In this document: piece after piece, positions 16,703-26,768 of the stretch
How positions within the stretch are numbered: the stretch's first letter is position 1
Layout: each line of letters starts with the position of its first letter
Assembly: GCF_000518665.1 (NCBI RefSeq)
Contig: NZ_JAEA01000002.1
Span: 62,001-126,000, forward strand
Direction: 5' to 3'
Source of the DNA: Microvirga flocculans ATCC BAA-817
GTDB lineage: Bacteria; Pseudomonadota; Alphaproteobacteria; Rhizobiales; Beijerinckiaceae
DNA length: 64,000 bases
Made by a program: the position numbers and the translations under genes
Notes under the pieces: model-generated
The model's input: only the letters and a program-made list of their open reading frames with translations
Databases searched by the model: none
What the model was told of the DNA's origin: nothing

Positions 16703-18958
16703 ATGGCTTTGTTCCAGTTTTCCGAAATTGACAATCCCGCTCTCCAGGGCATCGGTCTGAGGGATTTTATAGACGGTTCCACCACTATAGTTGAGGAGGC
16801 CTCGAAGAGAATTTACCTCTCCAGCACCGGGCGGCGCATCGAGCTGGATCTGGCCGACACGGAGCAGTTCGGCCCCCGCTCCCTCTGCACGAAATTGACA
16901 TTCTATGTCCTCGATCCCCAGACCGGCGAGGATGTGGTCTATGCGGTCGCCACAGAGTTCCCGCCCGGTCTGATTCCCGGCCCTGGCCTTTACCAGCTTC
17001 TCACCAGAGATACGGTCAACGGCTCCAGCGGCAAGGACTTTCTGGAAAGCTACGGCGATGCATTTTCGTCGTCTCAAGGCGATGCGCTGTACGGCTTCGG
17101 GGGAGACGACACCCTTGTGACCGACGACAATAAAACCCTCCTCGACGGTGGAACGGGGAACGACAAATTCTTTCTCTCGACCCCTACCCAGACTTTTCTC
17201 ACCAATACCTTTGCTATCGACGGAGGCGAGGGGTTCGATACCCTGCACATCGCTTATGGCGGCTCCATCGCCTTTGAAGCGATGGAGAATACCCCGGCGA
17301 TCGCCGGGATCGAGCGTATAGAGTTCGGTCAGTATATTGTCTCATCGACTCTCGTTCGCTTCACCTCAGCCCAGATCGCTGCGCTGCCGGCCGATCTTCA
17401 GATCGACACTGCGAGGGAAGCCTTCACGAAGTTCGACATCGCGCGCACCCCAGGCGAGTCAGTGAACATCGATCTGTCCGGTTGGGCCTTTACCGGTTGG
17501 GACCCGCAGCAGGTACCGATGCGACAGGTCTTTACCTATAACCTGGCTGAAAATTCCCCGTTGGATGACCGGGTGAAAGGGTCGATTTTCCTGGACTTCA
17601 TTAGAGCCCATGGGGGTAACGATCTCATCGATGGATATGCCGGAAACGACATTCTGCTGGGGGATCAGGGCCGCGACACGGTCTATGGAGGTGCCGGTGA
17701 TGACAGGATCGTCGTGAACGATGGAGACGCTGAGGCCGGAGAGATCATCGACGGCGGTGAGGGAAATGACATTCTACAGGCTGAAGGCGATCTGCGCGGC
17801 GTGACGATTAGGGGCATCGAACGTGTGCAAGCCACTTCTGGGGCCACGGTCCAGTTCGGCAATACCCTCCGGTCGGATGTCGCGTTCGACGTTAATGGCA
17901 TAGCGACTCTCATCCGTGTGCACCTCGACAACGGCCAGCCTCTCGATGCGAGCGGTTGGACGACGGTCAACTGGGTCTCCGGCAGCCAGCTTGAGATCGT
18001 CGGGTCGGCCGGTGCCGACCGGATCATCGCTCCCAAGATTGCGGTCAGCGTCCTCGGCGGCGAGGGGCTCGACACCGTGTCCCTCGACAGGTCGTTCCGG
18101 ACATCTTCCGTCGTTCTCGACCTCAGCGATGCGACAGACGAGCATGTTCTGTCCGATGGCACCGTGCTCAAAAGCATCGAGCGGTTCGAGCTCACCGGCG
18201 GTACTGCGCGGGACATCCTTGCCGGCGGGGCATTCGGCGATACGCTTGCTGGCGGCGGCGGCCGGGATATGCTCGATGGGGGAGGCGGCGCCGACTTGCT
18301 CGATGGCGGGGCCGGAGACGACATCCTCGACGGCGGCCTCGGCAACGATACCTTTGTCGTGTCCGGCAACGATGCCATCCTCGACAGCGGCGGCCTGGAC
18401 ACGGTTCTTGTCGCGGGATCGTTCTCGCTCGCGGCTCTTGCGCAGATCGAGAACCTGTCGGTTCAATCGGCGTCCTCCACCGCTGCGATCGGACTTTCCG
18501 GCAATGCCCTGGCCAACGTCATCAATGGCAATGCGGGCGTGAACACGCTTCAGGGGCAGGCCGGCAACGATACGCTGAACGGATTGGCAGGCAACGATAC
18601 GGTCCTGGGCGGTGCGGGCAAGGACATTTTGTCCGGAGGGGCCGGGAAGGATACGTTCACGTTCAATTCCAGTCTCAACAAGAGCACCAATGTCGACACG
18701 ATCACCGATTTCCGGGCCACCGACGATACGATCCGGCTCGACGATGCGGTCTTCAAGGGCGTCAAGCGCGGCGCTCTGGCAAAGAGCGCCTTCGTGCTCG
18801 GTCAGAAAGCCGCCGATGCCCAGGACCGGGTGATCTACGACAAGAAGGCCGGTGCGCTCTATTACGATCCGGATGGAACGGGCTCCGCCAAGCAGCTTCT
18901 CTTTGCAAAGCTCGCCAACAAGGCTGCGCTCTCCCATCTTGATTTCGCCATCGTCTAA
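16703..18958 (+). CDS. RTX-type calcium-binding protein, 751 residues
   Basis: The protein lacks a Sec signal peptide. Residues 1-280 match no family I recognise. Residues about 290-350 and 500-660 hold clusters of RTX nonapeptides (GGxGxDxLx), for example GGAGDDRIVV, GGGGADLLDGGAGDDILDGG and GGAGKDILSGGAGKDTF. The C-terminal 100 residues (TITDFRATDDTIRLDD, ending HLDFAIV) have the peptidase-M10-like RTX tail used as a type I secretion signal. It is therefore probably exported by an ABC/MFP/TolC system and folds with calcium outside the cell. No secretion genes are in the window. A palindromic repeat begins right at its stop codon. Function is unknown; adhesion or surface-layer roles are possible. 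Confidence 0.85.
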   Translation: MALFQFSEIDNPALQGIGLRDFIDGSTTIVEEASKRIYLSSTGRRIELDLADTEQFGPRSLCTKLTFYVLDPQTGEDVVYAVATEFPPGLIPGPGLYQLLTRDTVNGSSGKDFLESYGDAFSSSQGDALYGFGGDDTLVTDDNKTLLDGGTGNDKFFLSTPTQTFLTNTFAIDGGEGFDTLHIAYGGSIAFEAMENTPAIAGIERIEFGQYIVSSTLVRFTSAQIAALPADLQIDTAREAFTKFDIARTPGESVNIDLSGWAFTGWDPQQVPMRQVFTYNLAENSPLDDRVKGSIFLDFIRAHGGNDLIDGYAGNDILLGDQGRDTVYGGAGDDRIVVNDGDAEAGEIIDGGEGNDILQAEGDLRGVTIRGIERVQATSGATVQFGNTLRSDVAFDVNGIATLIRVHLDNGQPLDASGWTTVNWVSGSQLEIVGSAGADRIIAPKIAVSVLGGEGLDTVSLDRSFRTSSVVLDLSDATDEHVLSDGTVLKSIERFELTGGTARDILAGGAFGDTLAGGGGRDMLDGGGGADLLDGGAGDDILDGGLGNDTFVVSGNDAILDSGGLDTVLVAGSFSLAALAQIENLSVQSASSTAAIGLSGNALANVINGNAGVNTLQGQAGNDTLNGLAGNDTVLGGAGKDILSGGAGKDTFTFNSSLNKSTNVDTITDFRATDDTIRLDDAVFKGVKRGALAKSAFVLGQKAADAQDRVIYDKKAGALYYDPDGTGSAKQLLFAKLANKAALSHLDFAIV

Positions 18959-19064
18959 AGCATCGGACGAGAAAAGTGGATTTGCACTTTTGGGATCTAT
19001 CCGATGCTTCTCTCTTGGATAAGCGCATCGTTCAGCGCGGCCCGCTGGGTCCGCGCGATGCGCT
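18959..19064. repeat. Two-module palindromic repeat, copy 1
   Basis: Module A (about 18959-19009) is a palindrome with outer arms AGCATCGGA/TCCGATGCT and inner arms AAAAGTG/CACTTTT. Module B (about 19023-19064) has outer arms GCGCATCG/CGATGCGC around CGCGGCCC/GGGTCCGCG. Copies 2 and 3 lie at 23742-23875 and 47310-47446. This copy lacks the inner GGAAAA...TTTTCGCTG segment found in module B of the others. It touches the stop codon of the RTX gene. Confidence 0.85.
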
Positions 19065-19255
19065 AGAGTATCGGAAAAGCGCTGCGCTGATTGAAGGGCA
19101 GCCGGGCGCCCCAGGAAACCAAACGATACTCCGTCCGTTGTCACCCATATCTTTCAGGGAGCGTGCTGCTCCGGTCATCCGTCCCTCCTGAGCGAAAGAC
19201 GGATGGCTGGCGGACGCTCGCCCGAGGAATTCGTGACACGTTCCAGGAGACGACG

Positions 19256-19759
19256 ATGCACCAGCACGGCCACAAGGATCCCAATGCCGGAAAGCTCTAT
19301 GAGCTGATCAAGGATGTGAGGATCGCGATGATGACCACCATCGACGACGATGGGACCCTTCACAGCCGACCCATGTACAACCAGGAGGCCGACGACCATG
19401 GCGACCTCTGGTTCTTCACGCAGATCCAGTCTCCCAAGATGGAAGAAATCTCTCGTGACAGCGAGGTGAGCCTTGCCTACAGCGATCCGGACAGCCAGAC
19501 CTATGTCTCGGTTTCCGGCAAGGCGGATATCGTGCGCGACAAGGCGACGATCGAGGAGAAATGGTCGGAGCCCCTACGCGCATGGTTTCCCGAGGGCGTC
19601 GACGATCCGCAGATCGCGCTCATTCGCGTCCATCCCGTGAAGGGCGAGTATTGGGACAGCCCGTCCTCCACCCTCGTCCATCTCTACGGCTATGCGAAGG
19701 CCGTCGTCACCGGCGAGCAGCCGAAGCCGGGCGATCAGGCGAAGGTCAACCTGACCTGA
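19256..19759 (+). CDS. Pyridoxamine 5'-phosphate oxidase-like (general stress protein 26) flavoprotein
   Basis: The protein has 167 residues from the ATG at 19256, which is preceded by AGGAGA at six bases. It has the FMN-binding split-barrel of the PPOX superfamily: KDVRIAMMTTIDDDGTLHSRPM, DLWFFTQIQSPKMEEI and VSVSGKADIVRDKATIEEKW, ending with the GSP26-type HPVKGEYWDSP. Members bind flavin and are induced by stress, but the reaction is rarely known. It is soluble and monocistronic, closed by a terminator. Confidence 0.88.
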   Translation: MHQHGHKDPNAGKLYELIKDVRIAMMTTIDDDGTLHSRPMYNQEADDHGDLWFFTQIQSPKMEEISRDSEVSLAYSDPDSQTYVSVSGKADIVRDKATIEEKWSEPLRAWFPEGVDDPQIALIRVHPVKGEYWDSPSSTLVHLYGYAKAVVTGEQPKPGDQAKVNLT

Positions 19760-19785
19760 GCCTTTCCTCGACATGAGAAACCTTC

Positions 19786-19813
19786 GGGGCCGCCGAGCGG
19801 CCTCTTTTCTTTG
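19786..19813 (+). terminator. Rho-independent terminator after PPOX-family gene
   Basis: GGCCGC and GCGGCC form the stem around a 3-base loop, followed by TCTTTTCTTT. Confidence 0.75.
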
Positions 19814-19948
19814 TGGCACCGGATCCTAATTTCACCCAACAGCTTGGGTATTGATGGGAACATTGAGTCGTCAGGCAGAGCCCTTCTGCTAGCTATTTTT
19901 AGAACGACTGAGAGCGACCCGGCTGGGGGCAGTTTTTGGGAGGAAACG

Positions 19949-21214
19949 ATGAGATCCATCCTGCTCGCCGCTGTTTCCGTTGTCGTGCTTGCATCCTCGA
20001 GCCTCGCCCAGCCCGCAGCCCAGCCGAGTTCGAGCAACCTCGAAAAGCTGCAGGCTTTCCAGAGCACGGGCACCGAGGAACCTAAGCCCATTCCTCAGGA
20101 GGGACGCCGCGCGGATGCCATCCGCCGCAATCTCGAGAGGATCCAGCTTCCCGCCGGCTTCAAGATCGATCTCTATGCGATCGTGCCCGATGCCCGCCAC
20201 ATGGCGGTCGGCCCCAATGCCGGAGTCGTCTTCGTCGGAACCCGCAAGAACAATGTCTATGTCGTGACGGATCGGGACAAGGACCGCGTCGCCGACGAGG
20301 TCAAGCAGTTCGCGCCGTCCATTGCCTTCAAGATCCCCAACGGGGTCTGCTTTTCGCGGGATGGCATTCTCTATGTGGTGGAGCAGAACCGCGTGCTCCA
20401 GTTTCCCGCTGCGGAGTTCTTTTATGAGGGGCCGGATGTCGCCGCCTTCATCGTCGCCAAGCATGGCGACCTGATCCCGCCGACGGAGGAGAGCTTCAAC
20501 CACACGGCCCGTGTCTGCCGCATCGGTCCCGACAACAAGCTCTATATTGCCCTGGGGCAGCCTTTCAACGTGCCGCCGAAGGACAAGTTGGATCTCTACA
20601 AGCGGGCCGGCATCGGCGGCATCATCCGGATGGATCAGGACGGCAAGAACCGCGAGGTCTACGTGACCGGCATCCGCAACTCCGTCGGCATGGATTTCAA
20701 CCCGGCGGACAGGACGCTCTGGTTCACCGACAATCAGGTGGACGGCATGGGCGACGACCGTCCGCCCGGAGAGATCAACCGCATCACGAATATGGGCCAG
20801 AATTTCGGCTTCCCCTGGTATGGCGGCGGCACGGTTCGCACGGTCGAGTACAAGGACGAACAGGTGCCCGCCGGCGTCGTCGGCCCGCAGGCGGAGATGG
20901 ATCCTCACGCCGCCGACCTCGGCATGATGTTCTATACGGGCCGCATGTTCCCGCAGACCTATCGGGGCGGCATCTTCTCCGCGCAGCACGGCTCCTGGAA
21001 CCGCACCAAGCCTATCGGCGCGCGGGTGATGTTCACGCCGCTCAAGCCCGACGGCACGGCCGACAAGCCTCAGGTCTTCGCCGAGGGCTGGCTCACCGAT
21101 AACGGGGAATATCTCGGCCGGCCGGTGGATGTGGCCATGCTGCCTGACGGGTCCCTCCTCGTCTCCGACGATACGGCCGGCGCGATCTACCGCATCTCCT
21201 ATGAAGCCCGCTGA
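19949..21214 (+). CDS. Secreted PQQ-type sugar (glucose/sorbosone) dehydrogenase
   Basis: The protein has 421 residues from the ATG at 19949, which has GGGAGGAAA just upstream; earlier in-frame ATGs lack this. A signal peptide (1-20, ending SSLAQ) precedes a six-bladed propeller of the GSDH family: KIDLYAIVPDARHMAVGP, GIRNSVGMDFNPADRTLWF, TDNQVDGMGDDRPPGEINR and AQHGSWNRTKPIGARV. Such enzymes oxidise aldoses or sorbosone in the periplasm with PQQ and calcium, passing electrons to a cytochrome. The next gene is a small cytochrome c, which fits as its electron acceptor. PQQ synthesis genes are not in the window. Confidence 0.85.
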   Translation: MRSILLAAVSVVVLASSSLAQPAAQPSSSNLEKLQAFQSTGTEEPKPIPQEGRRADAIRRNLERIQLPAGFKIDLYAIVPDARHMAVGPNAGVVFVGTRKNNVYVVTDRDKDRVADEVKQFAPSIAFKIPNGVCFSRDGILYVVEQNRVLQFPAAEFFYEGPDVAAFIVAKHGDLIPPTEESFNHTARVCRIGPDNKLYIALGQPFNVPPKDKLDLYKRAGIGGIIRMDQDGKNREVYVTGIRNSVGMDFNPADRTLWFTDNQVDGMGDDRPPGEINRITNMGQNFGFPWYGGGTVRTVEYKDEQVPAGVVGPQAEMDPHAADLGMMFYTGRMFPQTYRGGIFSAQHGSWNRTKPIGARVMFTPLKPDGTADKPQVFAEGWLTDNGEYLGRPVDVAMLPDGSLLVSDDTAGAIYRISYEAR

Positions 21215-21226
21215 AGGCGTTCCCGA

Positions 21227-21256
21227 CAGGCGTGCCCAAGGCACGCCTGCTCTTTT
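21227..21256 (+). terminator. Intercistronic hairpin, possible partial terminator
   Basis: Perfect 10-bp arms CAGGCGTGCC and GGCACGCCTG around CAA are followed by CTCTTTT. It sits between the sugar dehydrogenase and the cytochrome c gene and may reduce or set the level of the downstream message. Confidence 0.55.
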
Positions 21257-21269
21257 CGGAGAGACGATC

Positions 21270-21590
21270 ATGAAGCTTGCCATTGCCCTGGCTGCAACGC
21301 TTATTGCTTTCGCGCCAGCCGGCGTAGAGGCCGGGGATGCCAGGGCCGGCCGTCAGAAGATCACCGCCTGTCAGGCCTGCCATGGGCTCGACGGCCTGTC
21401 CAAGAACCCCGAGGCCCCCAATCTGGCGGGCCAGGTGGAGGATTATCTGGTCAGGAGCCTGACGGCCTATCGCAGCGGGGAGCGCAAGAACGAGTCGATG
21501 AACATCGTGGCGAAGGACCTGTCGGATGCGGATATCGCCGATGTGGCGGCCTATTACGCCGCGATCCAGGTCGATGTTCTGCCGCCCTGA
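21270..21590 (+). CDS. Small periplasmic class I cytochrome c
   Basis: The 106-residue precursor has a signal peptide (1-21, ending GVEA) and one haem-binding motif CQACH (Cys34, Cys37, His38) followed by GLDGLSKNPEAPNLAGQ, like the c553/c4 family. A methionine in ESMNIVAKDL is the likely sixth ligand. The C-terminal helix is IADVAAYYAAIQ. GGAGAG lies upstream of the ATG. It is placed directly after the sugar dehydrogenase gene and probably carries its electrons to the terminal oxidase. Confidence 0.88.
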   Translation: MKLAIALAATLIAFAPAGVEAGDARAGRQKITACQACHGLDGLSKNPEAPNLAGQVEDYLVRSLTAYRSGERKNESMNIVAKDLSDADIADVAAYYAAIQVDVLPP

Positions 21591-21664
21591 CGAGCCGGGC
21601 ACCCTTTCATCATGGGCGGGCCTTCGCTATTGTCTCGCCCCCTGTGAGTGGCAAGGAGTAGGCG

Positions 21665-22957
21665 ATGGTGGACATCGCAACCCGGGTCTACAACCATACC
21701 TGGAAGATCGACCCGATCGTCCGGTCCGTTCTGGATACGGATTTCTATAAGCTTCTGATGGCGCAGACGATCTTTCGCCGCCATCGGGACGTTCAGGTGA
21801 CGTTCGGCATCCACAACCGCACGACGCGCATCCGCCTGGCGGACATCATCGATGCGGGGGAGCTGCGCGAACAGCTCGACCACGTGCGCAGCCTGTCCCT
21901 GACCCGGGGGGAGTCCACCTGGCTTCGCGGCAACACGTTCTACGGCAAGCGGCAGATGTTCTCGCCGGAATTCATGGACTGGCTCGAGACCTTCCGCTTT
22001 CCGGAATACCTGCTGGAGAAGGAGGACGGCCAGTATGTCCTGACCTTTCACGGTCCCTGGATCGAAACCACCATGTGGGAGATCCCTGCGCTGGCGATCC
22101 TCAACGAGCTGCGCTCGCGCGGGGTTCTCAAGGGCATGGCCAAATTCGAGCTCCAGGTTCTTTATGCCCGCGCCATGACCCGGGTCTGGGAGAAGATCCA
22201 GCGGCTCAAGCAATTGCCCGATCTCTCGATCTCCGATTTCGGTACAAGGCGGCGCCACGGCTTTCTCTGGCAGGACTGGTGCGTGCAGGCCATGATCGAG
22301 GGCCTGGGCTCCTCGTTCCTCGGCACCTCCAACTGTCTGATCGCCATGCGCCGCGAGGTGGAGGCCGTCGGCACGAATGCCCATGAGCTCCCCATGGTCT
22401 ATGCGGCCTTGACCGATAGCGACGAGGAGCTGGCCAAAGCGCCATACCATGTGCTGGCCGATTGGCAGCAGGATTACGAGGGCAACCTGAGGATCATCCT
22501 GCCCGATACCTATGGCACCACGAACTTCCTTCAGAACGCACCCGATTGGGTCGCCTCATGGACCGGCATCCGCATCGACTCCAAGGATCCCGTCGAGGGC
22601 GGGGAGGAGGCGATCGCGTGGTGGAACCAGCGCGGGCAGAACCCCAAGGACAAGCTCGCGATCTTCTCCGATGGCCTCGACGTCGAGGTGATCGAACGCA
22701 TCCACAGGCATTTCCGCGGCCGCATGCGCATCGGTTACGGCTGGGGCACGCTGCTTACCAACGACTTCCGGGGCCTTGCGCCGGAGCAGGCGCTCGATCC
22801 GATCTCCATCGTCTGCAAGGTCATCTCGGCGAATGGCCGCCCGACCGTGAAGCTCTCGGACAATCCGACGAAGGCCATGGGGCCGAAGGATGAGATCGAG
22901 CGCTACAAGCGCATCTTCCACGTCGGCGCGCAGACCGCGAAACCCGTATTGGTGTGA
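21665..22957 (+). CDS. pncB: Nicotinate phosphoribosyltransferase
   Basis: This 430-residue protein has the NAPRTase landmarks [16 protein letters not shown] near residue 27, [15 protein letters not shown] in the middle, LGTSNCLIA, and [18 protein letters not shown] with [12 protein letters not shown] toward the end. It converts nicotinate and PRPP to nicotinate mononucleotide in NAD salvage in the cytoplasm. Length and motif order are those of the E. coli-type enzyme. Its stop overlaps or nearly touches the next gene (pxpA), suggesting a two-gene operon although the two functions are not obviously linked. Confidence 0.93.
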   Translation: MVDIATRVYNHTWKIDPIVRSVLDTDFYKLLMAQTIFRRHRDVQVTFGIHNRTTRIRLADIIDAGELREQLDHVRSLSLTRGESTWLRGNTFYGKRQMFSPEFMDWLETFRFPEYLLEKEDGQYVLTFHGPWIETTMWEIPALAILNELRSRGVLKGMAKFELQVLYARAMTRVWEKIQRLKQLPDLSISDFGTRRRHGFLWQDWCVQAMIEGLGSSFLGTSNCLIAMRREVEAVGTNAHELPMVYAALTDSDEELAKAPYHVLADWQQDYEGNLRIILPDTYGTTNFLQNAPDWVASWTGIRIDSKDPVEGGEEAIAWWNQRGQNPKDKLAIFSDGLDVEVIERIHRHFRGRMRIGYGWGTLLTNDFRGLAPEQALDPISIVCKVISANGRPTVKLSDNPTKAMGPKDEIERYKRIFHVGAQTAKPVLV

Positions 22958-22962
22958 CGGAC

Positions 22963-23733
22963 ATGATCATCGACCTCAACTGCGACATGGGCGAAGGCTT
23001 CGGTCCCTGGCCGATGGGGGACGACGAGGCGATGCTCGACATCGTTTCTTCCGCCAACATCGCCTGCGGGTTCCATGCCGGCGATCCGTCCATCATGTTC
23101 CGCACGGCGGAGATCGCCAAGCGCAAGGGCGTGGCGATCGGTGCGCATCCCGGCTTCAACGATCTGCACGGATTCGGACGCCGCGCGATCCGCGGCGACA
23201 GCCCGGCGGAAATCGAGCGCATGGTCGCTTACCAGATCGGCGCGATGCAGGCCGTCGCATCGCTGGCCGGTCACAAGGTCACCTATGTGAAGGCGCATGG
23301 CGCGCTCAACAACATGGCGAACGAGGACGAGGATCTGGCGCTCGCCATCGCGCGCGCCGTCAAGGGGGTCGATGCGAGCCTCGTGAATGTCTGCATGCCG
23401 GGACTGCTGATGGAGAAAGCCTCCGAGAAGGTCGGCGTGAGGGTGGCGCGCGAGTTCTTCGCCGACCGCACGTATGAGGACAACGGAACGCTGACCAGCC
23501 GCAGGAAGCCCGGCTCCGTGCTGCACGATGCGGAGGAGGCCGCCGAGCGTGTGCTGCGCGCCGTCCAGGACAAGGCGGTGACGTCCACATCCGGCAAGCG
23601 CATTCCTCTTGCCTTCGACACGATCTGCGTTCACGGCGATGAGCCGAGCGCGGTCGCCATGGCCCGCACGATCCGTGCGAAGCTGGAAGAGAACGGCGTC
23701 GTCATCAAGCCTTTCGCGGCCTTCCTGGCGTGA
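22963..23733 (+). CDS. pxpA: 5-oxoprolinase subunit A (LamB/YcsF family)
   Basis: The protein has 256 residues from the ATG at 22963; a GTG at 22954 overlapping the pncB stop (GTGA) would add three residues and cannot be excluded. The family motif [21 protein letters not shown] opens the protein, followed by [32 protein letters not shown] and [10 protein letters not shown]. PxpA works with PxpB and PxpC to hydrolyse 5-oxoproline to glutamate with ATP. No pxpB or pxpC is near, so the partner genes must lie elsewhere or this copy has another role. Confidence 0.9.
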   Translation: MIIDLNCDMGEGFGPWPMGDDEAMLDIVSSANIACGFHAGDPSIMFRTAEIAKRKGVAIGAHPGFNDLHGFGRRAIRGDSPAEIERMVAYQIGAMQAVASLAGHKVTYVKAHGALNNMANEDEDLALAIARAVKGVDASLVNVCMPGLLMEKASEKVGVRVAREFFADRTYEDNGTLTSRRKPGSVLHDAEEAAERVLRAVQDKAVTSTSGKRIPLAFDTICVHGDEPSAVAMARTIRAKLEENGVVIKPFAAFLA

Positions 23734-23741
23734 GAGGGCTC

Positions 23742-23875
23742 AAGCATCGGACCCAAAAGTGGACTTGCACTTTTGGGATCCATCCGATGCTTCTTTCTTG
23801 ATGAGCGCATCGCTTAAGCGGAAAACCGGATCCTCTTTTCGCTGACGCGGCCCTTCGGGTCCGCACGATGCGCTA
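23742..23875. repeat. Two-module palindromic repeat, copy 2
   Basis: Module A (about 23742-23793) has outer arms AAGCATCGGA/TCCGATGCTT and inner arms AAAAGTG/CACTTTT. Module B (about 23803-23873) has outer arms GCGCATCG/CGATGCGC, an inner GGAAAACCGG...TTTTCGCTG segment and CGCGGCCC-TTC-GGGTCCGC. The order A then B and the relative orientation match copy 1. The right edge supplies the stop codon of the minus-strand gene ending at 23873. Confidence 0.85.
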
Positions 23876-24418
23876 CCAGGAACGGCGCGATCCGTTATCG
23901 ATGTGGATGATGCCGTTCCTGTACATCTTGAGGCCCCCGACTTGCGGGTGCGCGAGCAGATAGGCCATGACGCCGCGCACGCGCGCGCGAACCCTGAAAT
24001 CGATGGCGCGGCAGGCGAGATGAAGGGAGTGGCGGACGCCGCCCGCGCGCCAGTTGCGGCTTCGGCTCCGGTGCGTGGATTCGACGCTGACGGGACCGAA
24101 CTTCGCGGCGACGGACGCTACGACATCGCGCAGGTTATCCGGAATGCAGTGGGTCGGCGCGGTTTCGCGAAGGGTAATGGTTCCCTGAGAGACCAGCGAG
24201 GTAAAGCCGGAGAGCGTCCTCGCGTTCGGCAGGCTGCCTGTCGTGTCCGGCTCGTCGAGACGATCGCTCATGGGCAGGCTGGCATATTGGGCAGGCGGTA
24301 CGAGCCCTCCGTCGCCGTCGCGCGCTTGAAGCGCGGCGGGTGACAGGCCGAAGAACAGAAGCGCGATACTCATCAGGGGAAAACGCAACGCGTGTCGAAC
24401 TCGGCAATCGAAGCTCAT
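23873..24418 (-). CDS. Exported M15-like/DUF882 peptidase-fold protein
   Basis: The 181-residue protein starts at the ATG at 24418, which has GGGAGAA upstream. An N-terminal hydrophobic signal (about 14-33, ending LQARD) directs it to the periplasm. The C-terminal domain has the metal-site pattern SLHLACRAIDFRV (His and Asp) and a second histidine in GIIHIDNG, as in M15_3/YcbK-type D-Ala-D-Ala carboxypeptidase folds. Relatives normally have Gly-Lys where this protein has Cys-Arg after SLHLA, so zinc binding may be kept but activity is uncertain. The final Trp codon and stop lie at the edge of palindromic repeat copy 2. A peptidoglycan role is likely. Confidence 0.8.
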   Translation of the reverse strand: MSFDCRVRHALRFPLMSIALLFFGLSPAALQARDGDGGLVPPAQYASLPMSDRLDEPDTTGSLPNARTLSGFTSLVSQGTITLRETAPTHCIPDNLRDVVASVAAKFGPVSVESTHRSRSRNWRAGGVRHSLHLACRAIDFRVRARVRGVMAYLLAHPQVGGLKMYRNGIIHIDNGSRRSW

Positions 24419-24752
24419 CGGGTTCTCCCGTCCTGAGCCCCCATGGGTCCGTGCCGTCCAAATTGCGGATTCGGCGGCACTTTTTCTTATGGAACGGAAA
24501 ACTGACGGTTGAAGAACGCGGTTTAGGCATATCCACCTAAGGTCGCGTCGGGCATGAGCAAGGGTGCGTGAGCGACAAGATTTCACGGGCGCAGGCGAGC
24601 GCTTCCAGAAGCTTTGCTTTGTAAGGAAAATGGGCCGCGGAAATTTCGGATGATGAATATCATAACATAGCGGTGCCTCTTGCAGATGGGCGGCTTCATG
24701 CACACATCGGAGCCTGTCGCGCCGCTCATCGGGCGGCCATCTGGAGACTGGA
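24419..24752. other. Divergent intergenic region, M15-like / DUF4112 genes
   Basis: This 334-bp gap must hold promoters for both neighbouring genes. A small palindrome ATGATgaATATCAT lies near 24650-24664. GGAGACTGGA just before 24753 is the ribosome binding site of the plus-strand gene. No additional reading frame with a credible start was seen. Confidence 0.5.
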
Positions 24753-25190
24753 ATGAACACTGCTCGTGGCGCTGTTTTCGACGCGATCAAGATCGCCGGG
24801 CCGTCCCGGGAAGATGCGATCGCGCGCATCACGCTGTTGGCAAAACTGATGGACAGCGCCGTCCTGATCCCGGGCCTGAACCGGCGTGTCGGTCTGGATG
24901 CCGTGCTGGGGCTGATGCCGGGCGTCGGCGATGCGCTCTCGGCCGCTCTGGCAGGCTACATCATCTGGGAGGCGCGACAGCTCGGCCTGCCGCGCTGGAA
25001 GATCGCGCGGATGATCGGCAATGTCGCGGTCGATACGGTCATCGGGGCCGTTCCGTTCGCAGGAGACGTGTTCGACGTCTTCTTCAAGTCAAACGAGCGG
25101 AATCTTCGCATCATTCACGAGCATCTGGGCACGCCCAAGCGCGGGCCGCGGCAGATCGACGGCATCGCTACGCGGATCGAGGATCGCTGA
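24753..25190 (+). CDS. DUF4112 domain-containing protein
   Basis: This 145-residue protein matches DUF4112: LAKLMDSAVLIPGLNRRVGLDAVLGLMPGVGDALSA in the first half and IGNVAVDTVIGAVPFAGDVFDVFFKSNERNLRII in the second. The two P-G-V-G-D / P-F-A-G-D-V-F-D segments flank hydrophobic helices, so it is probably membrane-associated. The family function is unknown. It stands alone and converges on a polar amino-acid ABC operon, with a shared hairpin terminator between. Confidence 0.85.
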   Translation: MNTARGAVFDAIKIAGPSREDAIARITLLAKLMDSAVLIPGLNRRVGLDAVLGLMPGVGDALSAALAGYIIWEARQLGLPRWKIARMIGNVAVDTVIGAVPFAGDVFDVFFKSNERNLRIIHEHLGTPKRGPRQIDGIATRIEDR

Positions 25191-25195
25191 AGCAA

Positions 25196-25224
25196 AAGGG
25201 CGAAGCGGTGGCCGCTTCGCCCTT
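25196..25224. terminator. Bidirectional terminator
   Basis: AAGGGCGAAGCG and CGCTTCGCCCTT arms close to perfect around a short loop, with A-run on the left and T on the right, lying between convergent genes. Confidence 0.75.
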
Positions 25225-25240
25225 CACATGTCCTGAAGCC

Positions 25241-26042
<802 letters not shown>

Positions 26043-26050
<8 letters not shown>

Positions 26051-26768
26051 GGGCTGCCTCCAGGCGCGGCTCCACGGAGGGCGGGCGGCGCAGGTGAGGC
26101 GACAGCCACCATTCGATGGCCATGATGATGCGGGTGATGATGAAGTTGAGGATGAGATAGATCAGGCCCGCGACGACGAAGACTTCGACCGCGCGGAAAG
26201 TCTGCGAGATCAGCTTGGCCGCAAGACCGGTCACTTCCATCATCGTGATGACGGAGGCGAGAGAGGTCGCCTTCACCATGAGGATGATCTCGCTGCCATA
26301 GGCAGGAAGCGCCTGACGGACGGCGATGGGAAAGATGATCCGGCGGAAGAGCAGGAAGCCCGACATGCCGCAGGCGCGCGCCGCTTCGACCTGATTGTAG
26401 GGAACCGCCTGCAGGCCGCCGCGGATGATCTCGCTGGCATAGGCCGCCGTATTGAGCGTGAGCGCGAAGACGGCGCACCAGTAGGGCTCGCGGAAGAAGG
26501 TCCACAAACCCCATGCCTGCAATGTCGGGCGGAATTGTCCGAGGCCGTAATAGATCAGGAAGATCTGCACCAGCAGCGGCGTTCCGCGGAAGACGAAGAC
26601 ATAGGCCTGCGCGGGCCAGTCCAGCGCCCTGACGCCGGACATGCGCATGAGCGCGAGAAGCATGGCGAGCACCGCGCCGAGCGCGACGGAGGTGAAGGCC
26701 AGGTTCAGGGTCAGCGGCACGCCCCCGATCAGCGTGAAGAAGGTGTCCCGCATGAAGGCGAAGTCCAT
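26043..26768 (-). CDS. Polar amino-acid ABC transporter permease (HisM type)
   Basis: This 241-residue membrane protein has the family loop [28 protein letters not shown] (EAA motif) and [20 protein letters not shown] near residue 75, with about five helices. It pairs with the adjacent HisQ-type permease. Its first base is the last base of the upstream permease gene (1-bp overlap, 26768), and its end overlaps the ATPase gene by 8 bp, so all three are coupled. Confidence 0.92.
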
